Positions 26,158 to 35,740 of a stretch of DNA of 64,000 nucleotides are shown piece after piece. The first letter of the stretch is position 1. Every line of letters starts with the position of its first letter. The position numbers were made by a program, and so were the translations under genes. The DNA lies in contig JBBRBB010000005.1 in assembly GCA_038206235.1 (NCBI GenBank), positions 1-64,000 of the forward strand, in the 5' to 3' direction. Source of the stretch: JBBRBB01 sp038206235 (GTDB lineage: Bacteria; Bacteroidota; Bacteroidia; Chitinophagales; Chitinophagaceae). The notes beneath the pieces are model-generated. The model had not been told where the DNA came from and did no database searches. It saw only the letters and a program-made list of their open reading frames with translations.

Positions 26158-26261
26158 ATTATTTTATTAATTTTTTTTAAGTAAATATAATATTACCTGA
26201 TATTGTCAATCATTATGCCATGAGAAGAAATGTGAAAAAATGGCAGAAAGAAATTGATTTA

Positions 26262-27389
26262 TTATTGCATAAGCCAATAATAAAAATCATCAAATTCATT
26301 ACGCCAGAATTTTTCATTATGCTGCCCTAAAGGGTTTGCATCCATTAAAGTGGCGCAGCAATTTTTTTTAAGAATTATATCAACCATTTTTTCCATATCA
26401 GTTATCATAGTTTCACTCTCTTTGCCTCCGGCATAAAAATAAAAACGGTGTGCTTGATTCCATGTTGCGTTTTGCACACCCTGAAACATTTCGGGTACAA
26501 TCCAGAATGCGGGTGAAAAAATTCCGGCGACGCCAAATACGTCGGGATATTGAACAATCGCATATAGGGAGATAAGCCCACCCATACTGCTGCCTGCAAT
26601 AAATGTGTGCGATGCATCTATCAGTGTTCTGTAATTACTGTCAACAAAAGGTTTTAATGTTTCAGCAAGAAAATCAATATACAGTTTTCCTTCCCCTTTG
26701 CCAAACCGTTGATTATCGTAAGGATTATATTCAGTCATGCGCTTATCTGTTCCATTGTCAATGCCAACTACAATGCATTCTTTTTGTAATTTATTTTCTA
26801 AGGTATCGAGGCATTCATCAATTCCCCATTCGCCAAAACCGGAAGTTTGTTCGTTAAAAAGATTTTGCCCATCATGCATATATAAAACAGGATAATATTT
26901 TTTTGATGAATGATAACCGGCGGGGAGATAAATCCAAATTCTTCTATAACGTTTTAATTGAGTTATGTAAAACGCCGTATCAATAATATGCACATTAGCA
27001 GAAGCCGTATTTGGTTTTGGCTTAACCGGAAAATTATCTTTCCAACCTGCAACTGTGATGATTAGAGAAGTATCGCTGCTTAATTGTATAAAGTGATTAG
27101 TGATATCTTCGCCTTTTGCGGTTGTTTCTACTTTTTCCCAACTGCCACGGGTAAACTTAAACTCATACATGCCTGCATACACATTATTTAATTCGATGTA
27201 CTTGCTGTTGTTGCCAAAGGATTTTAATTTGTAATTTGAATCACCCGGATTCCAGCCATTAAAATTTCCGGCAAGATATATTTCATCTTTTTGAAGAGAT
27301 GTATTTGTAACCCCCAACCGCAAAGTATATTGCGCCTGCAGCGCCGAAATGCTGAAGATAAAAAAAAAGAATACAAATACTGATTTCAT
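26262..27389 (-). CDS. Secreted esterase D-like hydrolase with N-terminal carbohydrate-binding-like domain
   Basis: The signal peptide ends LQAQ (20). Residues 21-115 resemble a starch-binding/CBM48-type beta-sandwich (EIYLAGNFNGWNP). The rest is an esterase/feruloyl-esterase-like alpha/beta-hydrolase with nucleophile Ser268 in GSSMGG, an acid in the following strand region, and His in LGQHNEKFW near the C-terminus. The family includes polysaccharide-ester and siderophore esterases. It is located beside the sulfatase-like pair but separated by ~80 bases, and could act on the same glycan. Confidence 0.82.
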   Translation of the reverse strand: MKSVFVFFFFIFSISALQAQYTLRLGVTNTSLQKDEIYLAGNFNGWNPGDSNYKLKSFGNNSKYIELNNVYAGMYEFKFTRGSWEKVETTAKGEDITNHFIQLSSDTSLIITVAGWKDNFPVKPKPNTASANVHIIDTAFYITQLKRYRRIWIYLPAGYHSSKKYYPVLYMHDGQNLFNEQTSGFGEWGIDECLDTLENKLQKECIVVGIDNGTDKRMTEYNPYDNQRFGKGEGKLYIDFLAETLKPFVDSNYRTLIDASHTFIAGSSMGGLISLYAIVQYPDVFGVAGIFSPAFWIVPEMFQGVQNATWNQAHRFYFYAGGKESETMITDMEKMVDIILKKNCCATLMDANPLGQHNEKFWRNEFDDFYYWLMQ

Positions 27390-27472
27390 GTCTGCGAAAA
27401 TACAATCATCAATTCAAATTTGTGATGGGATTTAATTTGAAAACAACAATGAATTTTCCACTGCAAACCAGT

Positions 27473-28873
27473 TTATTTGTGCAGGCTCTGTAATACCTGT
27501 ATGAATTCTTTTTTTATTGCAACTTCATCTGGTGTAAGATTAGCCTGTGGTATGGGATGCTCTTCATTAGAATCTGTTTGTATATTGTAAAATCTTTGAT
27601 ACTTTAAAGTATCATACAACTTATAATTTGAATTATTTACATAACGCTCTCTTGGTACTGAACCGTTATCATGAATATCATTGTCCCAATGACAAAACAC
27701 CCACTCTCTGTCTATACCCTGACTCTCAATCATGTTATCGTAAAAGCTTGTTCCATCCAAAATGCCATAATTTGTTGGTTTGCTAACGCCGGCAATATCG
27801 GCAAATGTTGGCAAAAAGTCTGTATAATCAATTAAGGTGTTATTTATAGCACCGGGCGCTGCCGTGTTTTTCCAATACACAACAAAAGGAGTTAAAGTAC
27901 CCATAGAAATTGTTTGGGTTTTAGTGCCGGTAATATCCTCTCCTTTGTATAGCGAAGTAATGTTTCTTTGGGTAGCATTATCTGCAATAAACATAAATAT
28001 TGTATTTTCTTCCAGCCCATCCTGCCGCACTTTATTGATTATTTTTCCTATCATTTTATCGAGGTAAGCTACCTGGCTTGCAAAATATTTTGGGTTATCC
28101 CTTGATATTTCATTACTTGGATTCCACGCTGCATAATCGGGGTGATCAGGTGAAGGCACATAGGGAGCGGCAACAAGATTGAACGCATAAATGGCAAAAA
28201 ATGAACGATTCATATTCCAGTCAATAAACTTACACAGGTAATCAGAAAACATATCTTCAGAATATTTTCCCATGGTAGCACCGCAAGGTAAATAGTCAGC
28301 ATCTTGATATATCACCGGATTTTTATATCTGCCTTCCCTTTGACTTTCGCTGGAAAAGGGGAGATATACTCTGTAATCTCTAAAACCGGCTGCATGTATT
28401 CTTGCGTCCCCGCCACCGCATTGCCATTTGCCCACATAGCAGGTTGCATATCCTGCATCTTTAAGCAAATTGCCAAGGGTTTTTTCTGTGTCAGGCAGTT
28501 TGCCCCACACCTGATAATTTCTAAAATTATATTTGCCTGTTAATAAGGCAAGCCTTGAAGGAAAACCATCGGGATGGGAATAAGCCTGGTTAAAATAAAT
28601 GCCATTTGCCGCCATAAAATTCAGGTTTGGGGTATTGTAGCTCTGCCCGCCTGTAAATTGCGGCACCTCGTATCCTAAATCATCTGCAATAAAAAGAATT
28701 ATATTAGGCTTTCCTGTAAATCGTATGGAGGAATCATCGCTAAAAGACGGATTATCGTGTGTTATCTTATTGCAATAATCTTTTTTGCAACTGTTCAAAA
28801 TTAGAATACAGGCTAAGCAATAAGTAAGTAATCTAGTCGGGTATTTATTTGCAGAATTGAAGATTTTGCTCAT
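27473..28873 (-). CDS. Sulfatase-fold lipoprotein without the formylglycine residue (1)
   Basis: The 466-residue lipoprotein (lipobox LNSC, Cys29) has the sulfatase/alkaline-phosphatase fold: metal motif FIADDLGYE (61-69), the active-site segment and ADNATQ with the distal Asp-Asn. The active-site segment reads GFPSRLALLTG at 103-113 where sulfatases have C/S-x-P-x-R, so the residue converted to formylglycine is Gly103. GKWQ (148-151) replaces the usual GKWH. I infer it is not an ordinary sulfatase; it may use another nucleophile, bind without cleaving, or have drifted. It is tandem with a paralogue upstream. Confidence 0.82.
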   Translation of the reverse strand: MSKIFNSANKYPTRLLTYCLACILILNSCKKDYCNKITHDNPSFSDDSSIRFTGKPNIILFIADDLGYEVPQFTGGQSYNTPNLNFMAANGIYFNQAYSHPDGFPSRLALLTGKYNFRNYQVWGKLPDTEKTLGNLLKDAGYATCYVGKWQCGGGDARIHAAGFRDYRVYLPFSSESQREGRYKNPVIYQDADYLPCGATMGKYSEDMFSDYLCKFIDWNMNRSFFAIYAFNLVAAPYVPSPDHPDYAAWNPSNEISRDNPKYFASQVAYLDKMIGKIINKVRQDGLEENTIFMFIADNATQRNITSLYKGEDITGTKTQTISMGTLTPFVVYWKNTAAPGAINNTLIDYTDFLPTFADIAGVSKPTNYGILDGTSFYDNMIESQGIDREWVFCHWDNDIHDNGSVPRERYVNNSNYKLYDTLKYQRFYNIQTDSNEEHPIPQANLTPDEVAIKKEFIQVLQSLHK

Positions 28874-28945
28874 GAGTTTTGATTAACATTTGGATGCAAA
28901 TTGGAATTTATGAATTTTTAAAAAGAGAATTACCGATAAGATTGA

Positions 28946-30340
28946 TTAATTGTGCATGCTTTGTAATACCAGAATAAATTGCTGCTTAAGTGTGTATTCC
29001 GCAGGCGTAAGCTTATTATCCGGGATAGGGCGTTTTTCCCAAATATCTTTTTGCATATTGTAGAATCGGGAATAATTCAAAGTATCATATAGCTTGTATT
29101 TTGAATTATATACAAAACGTTCTCTTGGCACTAAACCTCCATCATTAATATCATTATCCCAATGACAAAAAACCCAATCCCTGTTTGTATCGGAAGAACC
29201 AATCATATTATCATAAAAGCTTACTCCGTCTAAAATGCCATAATCAGCAAGTCTGCTAATGCCTGCAATGTCTGCAAGAGTTGGCAAAAAATCTGTGTAG
29301 TCTATCAATGTAGAGTCTATTTGACCCGAAGCTATCGTGCCTTTCCAATATACAACAAAAGGGGTTAATGTGCCGGGTTTATTGGTTTGCGTTTTGGTGC
29401 CTTTAATATGCTTTCCCTTGTAGATTGAAGTAATTCCTTCCTGTGTGGCATTATCTGCTATAAACATAAAAATTGTATTCGTTTCCAATCCGTCTGCCTG
29501 CACTTTATTAATAACCTTCCCAATCATTTTATCCATATAGTTTACCATTCCTGCAAAGTATTTAGTATCTGTATGTAATCTTTCTGAATCAGTGTTCCAT
29601 ACAGGATATGCCGGGTCATCAGGACAGGGAACATAAGGCTGAGCCACCAGGTTGTGTGAATAAACAGCAAAAAAAGGACGGGTAGTATTGCTATCAATAA
29701 AGGTGCAGAGATAATCAGAAAGCATGTCTTCAGAATATTTTCCCTGGGTAACGCTATCAGATAAATAATCTCCATTGGCATATAATATAGGATCTTTATA
29801 TCGTCCCTTTCTTTGACTATCCTTGTAAAAAGGACCATATGCAAGATAGTTCTGGAAACCCGCAGAATGTATTCTTGCATCTCCTCCATCGCATTGCCAT
29901 TTACCCGCAAAACAAGTAGCATAACCCGCATCTTCAAGCATATTGGCTATAGTCTTTTCTCCCGGGGGAAGTACTCCCCAAATTATGTAATTTCTAAAAT
30001 TATATTTTCCTGTGTACAAGGCCAGTCTTGAAGGAAAACCGTCAGGATGTGAGAAAGCCTCATTAAAATGAATTCCATTAGCAGCCATAAAATCGAGATT
30101 AGGAGTGCTGTATGACTGCCCTCCTGTAAAATGAGGTACTTCATATCCTAAATCATCAGCAACAAAAAGAATTATGTTGGGCTGATTAGTTGTTCTTATA
30201 TTTTTTTTCGCAGTTCCAGTTACCGCATTTTTCTTTTCATTAAAGTCTTTTTTGCAACCGCTAAAGCTCAATAAAAAAATTAAGCAGGAAATAAAAACTG
30301 AGCATAGTAATTTGCTTTTTCTAAAGGTGCTTGTTCTCAT
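28946..30340 (-). CDS. Sulfatase-fold lipoprotein without the formylglycine residue (2)
   Basis: The 464-residue paralogue of the next gene downstream shares the same order of motifs: lipobox FSGC (Cys29), VADDLGYE (60-67), GFPSRLALYTG (101-111) with Gly101 in place of Cys/Ser, GKWQCDGG (146-153) and ADNATQE. Both copies keep the rest of the pocket and the same loss, so the substitution predates the duplication and has been retained. It lies 72 bases upstream of its partner, in the same direction, probably co-transcribed. Confidence 0.82.
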   Translation of the reverse strand: MRTSTFRKSKLLCSVFISCLIFLLSFSGCKKDFNEKKNAVTGTAKKNIRTTNQPNIILFVADDLGYEVPHFTGGQSYSTPNLDFMAANGIHFNEAFSHPDGFPSRLALYTGKYNFRNYIIWGVLPPGEKTIANMLEDAGYATCFAGKWQCDGGDARIHSAGFQNYLAYGPFYKDSQRKGRYKDPILYANGDYLSDSVTQGKYSEDMLSDYLCTFIDSNTTRPFFAVYSHNLVAQPYVPCPDDPAYPVWNTDSERLHTDTKYFAGMVNYMDKMIGKVINKVQADGLETNTIFMFIADNATQEGITSIYKGKHIKGTKTQTNKPGTLTPFVVYWKGTIASGQIDSTLIDYTDFLPTLADIAGISRLADYGILDGVSFYDNMIGSSDTNRDWVFCHWDNDINDGGLVPRERFVYNSKYKLYDTLNYSRFYNMQKDIWEKRPIPDNKLTPAEYTLKQQFILVLQSMHN

Positions 30341-30517
30341 TAGTGTTAATTAAAGCGACTAAGATAAAATAAAACAATTTAGAAGTTCAATTTTTGTTTT
30401 TAAACTTTAGATTTTGGCCACATTTCATGTCTTTAGTCAAACCAAAAATTATATTTACAAAAAACGGAAATCTTTCTGCTTCACTTCTATTTATACTTTT
30501 TTGTACAAATGAATCGG

Positions 30518-30525
30518 TAACTTTG
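30518..30525 (+). promoter_or_regulatory. Candidate -7 box for the suf operon
   Basis: TAACTTTG matches TAnnTTTG and ends 25 bases before the sufB ATG. TTTG at 30500-30503 is only 14 bases upstream, shorter than usual, so only the -7 element is convincing. Confidence 0.5.
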
Positions 30526-30550
30526 CATTTGAATAATAAACAGGAAAGTT

Positions 30551-32002
30551 ATGAGTGAAATGCTGGCGACGCTGGAACAAACAGCGCTGAGTGATTACAA
30601 ATATGGCTTTGTTACCGATATTGAAGCAGATGAGGCGCCGAAAGGATTAAATGAAGATACGATCCGTTTTATTTCAGCCAAAAAAAATGAACCGCAATGG
30701 ATGCTTCAATGGAGACTGAAGGCCTTTAAGTATTGGAAAAGCATTGAGCATGAAAATCCGCAATGGGCTAATATCCATTATCCAAAAATAGATTATCAGA
30801 ATATTATTTATTATTCAGCTCCTAAACAAAAAATTAATCTCCAAAGCCTTGACGAAATTGACCCAGAACTCCGCCGCACTTTTGAAAAGCTTGGTATTTC
30901 TTTAAACGAACAAAAGCGTTTAAGTGGCGTGGCTGTTGATGCAGTAATTGACAGCGTTTCCATTGCCACAACTTTTAAAGCGCAGCTTTCAGAATTAGGA
31001 ATTATATTTTGCTCTATGAGTGAAGCTATTCAGGAACATCCTGAACTTATAAAAAAATACATGGGTTCTGTTGTTCCCATAACAGATAATTATTTTGCAG
31101 CTCTTAATTCGGCTGTTTTTAGTGATGGCTCTTTCTGTTATATTCCGAAAGGCGTTCGCAGCCCTATGGAGTTATCAACTTATTTTAGAATTAATGCAGA
31201 AAATACAGGGCAGTTTGAGCGCACTTTAATTGTTGCTGAAGAGGGAGCTTATGTAAGTTATCTTGAAGGATGCACCGCTCCAATGCGTGACGAAAATCAG
31301 TTGCACGCAGCAGTAGTTGAGTTGATTGCTTTGGACAATGCAGAAATAAAATATTCCACTGTGCAAAACTGGTATCCCGGTGATAAACAGGGCGTTGGCG
31401 GCATTTATAATTTTGTAACCAAAAGGGGAATTTGCGCCGGAGTAAATTCAAAAATCTCATGGACGCAGGTTGAAACCGGCTCAGCTATCACGTGGAAATA
31501 TCCAAGCGTAATTTTGAAAGGTGATAATTCATCGGGTGAATTTTATTCTGTTGCGGTAACCAATAATTATCAGCAGGCAGATACCGGCACCAAGATGATG
31601 CACATTGGAAAAAACACACGCAGCCGCATAGTATCAAAAGGTATTTCTGCTGGGCACAGCAACAACAGTTATCGCGGCTTAGTGCAGGTTGGAAGGAATG
31701 CAAAAAATGCACGCAATTTTTCGCAATGCGATTCACTCTTGCTCGGCGATAAATGCGGCGCACATACCTTTCCATACATCGAAGCAAAGAACAGCACAGC
31801 ACAGTTGGAGCATGAAGCAACAACTTCAAAGATTGGTGAAGATCAAATCTTTTACTGCAATCAACGCGGACTTGATACGGAGAAAGCCGTAGCTCTTATC
31901 ATAAATGGATTTGCAAAAGAAGTAATGAACCAATTGCCAATGGAGTTTGCAGTGGAAGCTCAAAAATTATTGGCAATTAGTTTGGAAGGAAGTGTGGGAT
32001 AG
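30551..32002 (+). CDS. sufB: Fe-S cluster assembly scaffold SufB
   Basis: The 483-residue protein is the scaffold subunit of the SufBC2D complex that builds Fe-S clusters in the cytosol. The right-handed beta-helix core contains VGRNAKNARNFSQCDSLLLGDKCGAHTFPY, with the Cys equivalent to the acceptor Cys of characterised SufB, followed by LEHEATTSKIGEDQIFYCNQRGL. It is first gene of a seven- or eight-gene operon with sufC, sufD, sufS and sufE. The length is normal. Confidence 0.97.
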   Translation: MSEMLATLEQTALSDYKYGFVTDIEADEAPKGLNEDTIRFISAKKNEPQWMLQWRLKAFKYWKSIEHENPQWANIHYPKIDYQNIIYYSAPKQKINLQSLDEIDPELRRTFEKLGISLNEQKRLSGVAVDAVIDSVSIATTFKAQLSELGIIFCSMSEAIQEHPELIKKYMGSVVPITDNYFAALNSAVFSDGSFCYIPKGVRSPMELSTYFRINAENTGQFERTLIVAEEGAYVSYLEGCTAPMRDENQLHAAVVELIALDNAEIKYSTVQNWYPGDKQGVGGIYNFVTKRGICAGVNSKISWTQVETGSAITWKYPSVILKGDNSSGEFYSVAVTNNYQQADTGTKMMHIGKNTRSRIVSKGISAGHSNNSYRGLVQVGRNAKNARNFSQCDSLLLGDKCGAHTFPYIEAKNSTAQLEHEATTSKIGEDQIFYCNQRGLDTEKAVALIINGFAKEVMNQLPMEFAVEAQKLLAISLEGSVG

Positions 32003-32076
32003 TTATTGAATATTTTAGATTGAATATTTTTTTTATAGCCAAGCTGAAGAACAAATATTAAACTGCCGTTGCGCAT

Positions 32077-32170
32077 GCCTCACCTAAGGCGAGGCGGTGG
32101 TCGCATCCCGATGGCTCTCGGGATACATTTGTTCATTACTCAACAACGATAGACCCCGCCTTTGTCGGGG
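32077..32170. repeat. Three consecutive hairpins between sufB and sufC
   Basis: GCCTC/GAGGC (32077-32095), TCCCGA/TCGGGA (32106-32123) and CCCCG/CGGGG (32154-32170) lie in the 198-base gap. They are GC-rich in an AT-rich setting. No T-run follows, so they are not simple terminators. They may process or stabilise the suf mRNA, or be interspersed repeats. Confidence 0.55.
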
Positions 32171-32200
32171 CAGGCGATAAACAAAAAACGATAAACGAAA

Positions 32201-32965
32201 ATGATGTTAAACATTAAAAACTTACACGCATCAGTTGAAGGAAAAGAAATTTTAAATGGTATTAATCTCGAAATAAATGCGGGGGAAGTGCATGCCCTCA
32301 TGGGTCCTAACGGCTCTGGTAAAAGTACCCTTGCATCTGTGCTCGCAGGCAGGCAGGAATATGAAATAACTGAAGGCAGTGTAGAATTTCTTGGAAAAGA
32401 TTTGCTGGAGCTTTCTCCCGAAGACAGGGCAAAGGAAGGTTTGTTCATGGCATTTCAATATCCCGTAGAAATTCCCGGCGTAAGCACTACCAATTTTATT
32501 AAAACAGCAATCAATGAAATAAGAAAATACCGCGGACAGGAGGCTTTGGATGCAGTTGCTTTTTTAAAGCTGATGAAACAACGAATGGCTTTGGTAAATA
32601 TAGATCAGAGTTTATTAACCCGCTCCTTAAATGAAGATTTTTCCGGTGGTGAAAAAAAACGTAACGAGATTTTTCAAATGGCAATGCTTGAACCAAAGTT
32701 TGCCATATTGGACGAAACAGACAGCGGGCTTGATATAGATGCATTACGTATTGTAGCCAATGGTGTAAACACTCTACGCAGTAAGGACAAAGCAGTTTTA
32801 GTAGTAACACATTACCAGCGTCTGCTCGAATATATTGTTCCCGATTATGTGCATGTGTTATACAAGGGACGAATTGTAAAATCAGGCAATAAAGATTTGG
32901 CATTGGAGCTTGAAGAAAAAGGATATGAATTTATAAGACAGGAATTAGAAGCTGTGGAAGTTTAA
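32201..32965 (+). CDS. sufC: Fe-S cluster assembly ATPase SufC
   Basis: The 254-residue ABC-type ATPase drives the SufBCD scaffold. Walker A is GPNGSGKST (35-43), the signature is FSGGEKKRNE, Walker B FAILDETDSGLD, and the H-loop His follows in VVTHYQ. A second ATG directly follows the first, so the start may be one codon later. sufB is 198 bases upstream across a hairpin-rich gap, unlike the tight junction of sufD and sufS. Confidence 0.97.
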   Translation: MMLNIKNLHASVEGKEILNGINLEINAGEVHALMGPNGSGKSTLASVLAGRQEYEITEGSVEFLGKDLLELSPEDRAKEGLFMAFQYPVEIPGVSTTNFIKTAINEIRKYRGQEALDAVAFLKLMKQRMALVNIDQSLLTRSLNEDFSGGEKKRNEIFQMAMLEPKFAILDETDSGLDIDALRIVANGVNTLRSKDKAVLVVTHYQRLLEYIVPDYVHVLYKGRIVKSGNKDLALELEEKGYEFIRQELEAVEV

Positions 32966-33030
32966 AGTTGAAAGTTGAAGGTTGAAAGTTGAACATTGAG
33001 AATTGAGAATTGAACATTGAACATTGAATA
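32964..33030 (+). repeat. Tandem heptamer tract between sufC and sufD
   Basis: Degenerate repeats of GTTGAAA and ATTGAAC/ATTGAGA run from the sufC stop to just before the sufD start. Similar TTGAAAG-type tracts lie after sufS (35591-35648) and in front of rpe. Confidence 0.6.
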
Positions 33031-33037
33031 TAAATAA

Positions 33038-34348
33038 ATGAATTTACTTACATCATTACCAGACCAGTTTAATAATTTACAGTCGCAACAACAAGGCAGC
33101 GCATTATACTCCATTCGCCAAAAAGCATTCGATACGTACAACAGGCTGGGCATTCCCACTATGCGTAACGAAGAATGGAAATATACCCGTATCAGCAGTT
33201 TGCTGAAGAAGGATTATTCATTCAATATTCACCCTGCAACTCCCTTAATCAATAATGAGGATTTAGATTCAGTGCGGTTGCCCGGTTCTAAAAATGCAAA
33301 TGAATTGTTTTTTGTGAATGGAGTATTTTATTCATCACTTTCAAAAATAAATAAGGATGAATTGGTAGTAATGTCTCTTGATGAAGCTGCTAATTCTGAA
33401 TTCAAAGAGATTGTTCAAACACATCTTGGCAGCAGCAGCAAATACATGAAAGATGGTATGCAGGCATTAAATACTGCATTTGCTGCAAACGGATTATTTG
33501 TATTGGTTCAAAAAAATAAAACATTAGAACAGCCGGTTTATATCTATCACATTACTGATACAAGAGTTGATAGTCTATTTGTACAGCCAGGCAGCCTGTT
33601 TTATCTTGATGAAAATACAACTGTAGAGATAGTTGAAACTTATGCAAACTTTGGAAGCCAGGAAAGTTTCACCAATGAGATTATAGAAATAATACTTCAG
33701 AAAGATGCCCGCCTGCAATATTATAAAATTCAGAATGAGGCATCGCATTGCCATCATGTGGGCACAACGCATATACATCATGCAGGTAAATGCTTCTCCA
33801 ATTCGATAACCATCTCTTTGAACGGAGGAACGATTCGTAATAATTTAAATGTGATTCTTGATGCAGAATATAACGAAGCGCATTTGTATGGTTTATATAT
33901 TGCGAACGGGCAAACGCATATTGACAATCATACTATCGTTGATAATGTAAAACCCAACTGTTATAGTAACGAGTTTTATAAAGGCATTATGAATGACAAA
34001 TCAACGGGAGTATTCAATGGAAAAATTTTTGTAAGGAAAGATGCACAAAAAACAAATGCCTATCAAAGCAATAAAAATATTTTACTTAGTGATTTAGCTT
34101 CCATAAACACAAAGCCCCAATTAGAGATTTTTGCAGATGATGTAAAATGTTCTCACGGTTGTACAATCGGAAGATTGGATGATGAAGCCATGTTTTATCT
34201 GCGCACAAGAGGCATTGATGAAAAGAAAGCACAGGCATTATTACTGCACGCATTTGCAATGGATATTTTGGAACAGGTGAAACCCACAGCATTGCGTGCT
34301 TATATCGAAGAGATAATTAATCAACGTTTAGATTTTTCAGAAGAATGA
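33038..34348 (+). CDS. sufD: Fe-S cluster assembly protein SufD
   Basis: The 436-residue paralogue of SufB forms the SufBC2D heterocomplex and helps iron entry. The N-terminal helical part (AFDTYNRLGIPTMRNEEWKYTRIS) and the C-terminal beta-helix (KNILLSDLASINTKPQLEIFADDVKCSHGCTIGRLDDEAMFYLRTRGI) are diagnostic, including the KCSHG motif with the conserved Cys and His. Its stop overlaps the sufS start by four bases (ATGA). Confidence 0.96.
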   Translation: MNLLTSLPDQFNNLQSQQQGSALYSIRQKAFDTYNRLGIPTMRNEEWKYTRISSLLKKDYSFNIHPATPLINNEDLDSVRLPGSKNANELFFVNGVFYSSLSKINKDELVVMSLDEAANSEFKEIVQTHLGSSSKYMKDGMQALNTAFAANGLFVLVQKNKTLEQPVYIYHITDTRVDSLFVQPGSLFYLDENTTVEIVETYANFGSQESFTNEIIEIILQKDARLQYYKIQNEASHCHHVGTTHIHHAGKCFSNSITISLNGGTIRNNLNVILDAEYNEAHLYGLYIANGQTHIDNHTIVDNVKPNCYSNEFYKGIMNDKSTGVFNGKIFVRKDAQKTNAYQSNKNILLSDLASINTKPQLEIFADDVKCSHGCTIGRLDDEAMFYLRTRGIDEKKAQALLLHAFAMDILEQVKPTALRAYIEEIINQRLDFSEE

Positions 34349-35589
34349 TAGAAACGAATGTTCATACTAATGTATTTGATGTTGCCGCTATTCGCAAGCA
34401 ATTTCCTGTACTTGAAAGAATGGTAAAGGGAAAGAAATTGATTTATCTCGATAATGCCGCAACAGCCCAAAAACCAAAGCCTGTATTGGATGCGCTGATG
34501 GAGTACTATCAGAAGTATAATGCAAATATTCACCGTGGCATTCATTCATTGGCAGAAGAAGCAACAGCCGCTTTCGAAGCCACCAGAGATACGGTGAAGG
34601 ATTTTATCAATGCAAAATATCGTGAAGAAATAATTTTTACAAGAGGAGTAACAGAAGGTATCAATCTTGTTGCAGCAACATGGGGAAGACAAAATGTTAA
34701 AGAGGGTGATGAGATAATCATTTCTGCAATGGAGCATCATTCAAACATTGTTCCCTGGCAGATATTATGCATGGAGAAGAAAGCGATTTTAAAAGTAATT
34801 CCCATCAACGATAAAGGTGAATTGCTGATGAATGAATTTGAAAAGCTCATCACACCAAAAACAAAATTGGTTTCTATTGTTCATGCTTCTAATTCACTTG
34901 GCACAATCAATCCTGTAAAAGAAATTATTGAGATAGCTCATGAGCATGGAATAATTGTTTTGGTTGATGGCGCTCAGTCTACTGTTCATCTCGATATTGA
35001 TGTGCAGTATATGGATTGCGATTTTTTTGCGCTCAGCAGTCACAAAATATATGGACCAACCGGCGTTGGCGTTTTGTATGGAAAGAGAGAAATTTTAGAA
35101 GAGATGCCTCCGTACATGGGTGGTGGTGAAATGATTAAAGATGTTACGTTTGAAAAAACAACTTATAATGATTTGCCCTACAAGTTTGAAGCAGGCACTC
35201 CAAACATTGCCGATACCGTTGCGCTGAAAGCAGCAATAGATTTTGTAACCAGTGTTGGGAAGGAAAATATTCATGCTTATGAAGAAGAATTATTGCATTA
35301 CGCAATGGATAAGCTTTCGCAAATTGAAGGTGTAAGATTAATTGGCACTGCAAAAGAAAAAACAGGAGTTGCATCTTTTATTGTTGAAGGAACGCATCCG
35401 CAGGATATTGGAATATTGCTTGATAATTATGGCATCGCTGTTCGCACTGGCAATCACTGCACACAGCCTTTGATGAATCGTTTGGGTCTGCCCGGAACAG
35501 TACGAGCATCATTCGCCATGTACAATACAAAAGAAGAAGTTGATCAATTGGTTGAAGGGGTGAGAAAGGCAGTTGAAATGTTGTTGTAA
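34345..35589 (+). CDS. sufS: Cysteine desulfurase SufS
   Basis: The 414-residue PLP enzyme of the class V aminotransferase fold takes sulfur from cysteine as a persulfide. The PLP Lys is in ALSSHKIYGPTGVG, the PLP-stacking His in EHHSNIVPWQ, and the persulfide Cys in RTGNHCTQPLMNRLG, as in type II desulfurases. It works with the SufE gene downstream. Coupled to sufD by an overlap. Confidence 0.97.
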   Translation: MIETNVHTNVFDVAAIRKQFPVLERMVKGKKLIYLDNAATAQKPKPVLDALMEYYQKYNANIHRGIHSLAEEATAAFEATRDTVKDFINAKYREEIIFTRGVTEGINLVAATWGRQNVKEGDEIIISAMEHHSNIVPWQILCMEKKAILKVIPINDKGELLMNEFEKLITPKTKLVSIVHASNSLGTINPVKEIIEIAHEHGIIVLVDGAQSTVHLDIDVQYMDCDFFALSSHKIYGPTGVGVLYGKREILEEMPPYMGGGEMIKDVTFEKTTYNDLPYKFEAGTPNIADTVALKAAIDFVTSVGKENIHAYEEELLHYAMDKLSQIEGVRLIGTAKEKTGVASFIVEGTHPQDIGILLDNYGIAVRTGNHCTQPLMNRLGLPGTVRASFAMYNTKEEVDQLVEGVRKAVEMLL

Positions 35590-35590
35590 T

Positions 35591-35736
35591 CAGTTGAAAG
35601 GTTGATTGGTTGAAAAGTTGATTGGTTGAAAAGTTGATTGGTTGAAAGGTAGCACCGTAGGAGCGACACGTTAGTAGTAGTAGTAGAAACGAAAAATTAA
35701 ATTCAAAAAAGCTCTGTAGGAGCGACACGTTAATAG
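35591..35736 (+). repeat. Repeat-rich gap before sufE
   Basis: The first part is a tandem tract with three copies of GTTGATTGGTTGAAAA. The second holds two copies of GTAGGAGCGACACGTTARTAG at 35657-35677 and 35716-35736, identical at 20 of 21 bases and 59 apart. The second copy ends five bases before the sufE ATG. Confidence 0.7.
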
Positions 35737-35740
35737 TTCA

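Noticed and set aside
32511..32903. 130-codon frame antisense to sufC
   Set aside because: Full SufC motifs are on the opposite strand, and the antisense product has no fold signature.
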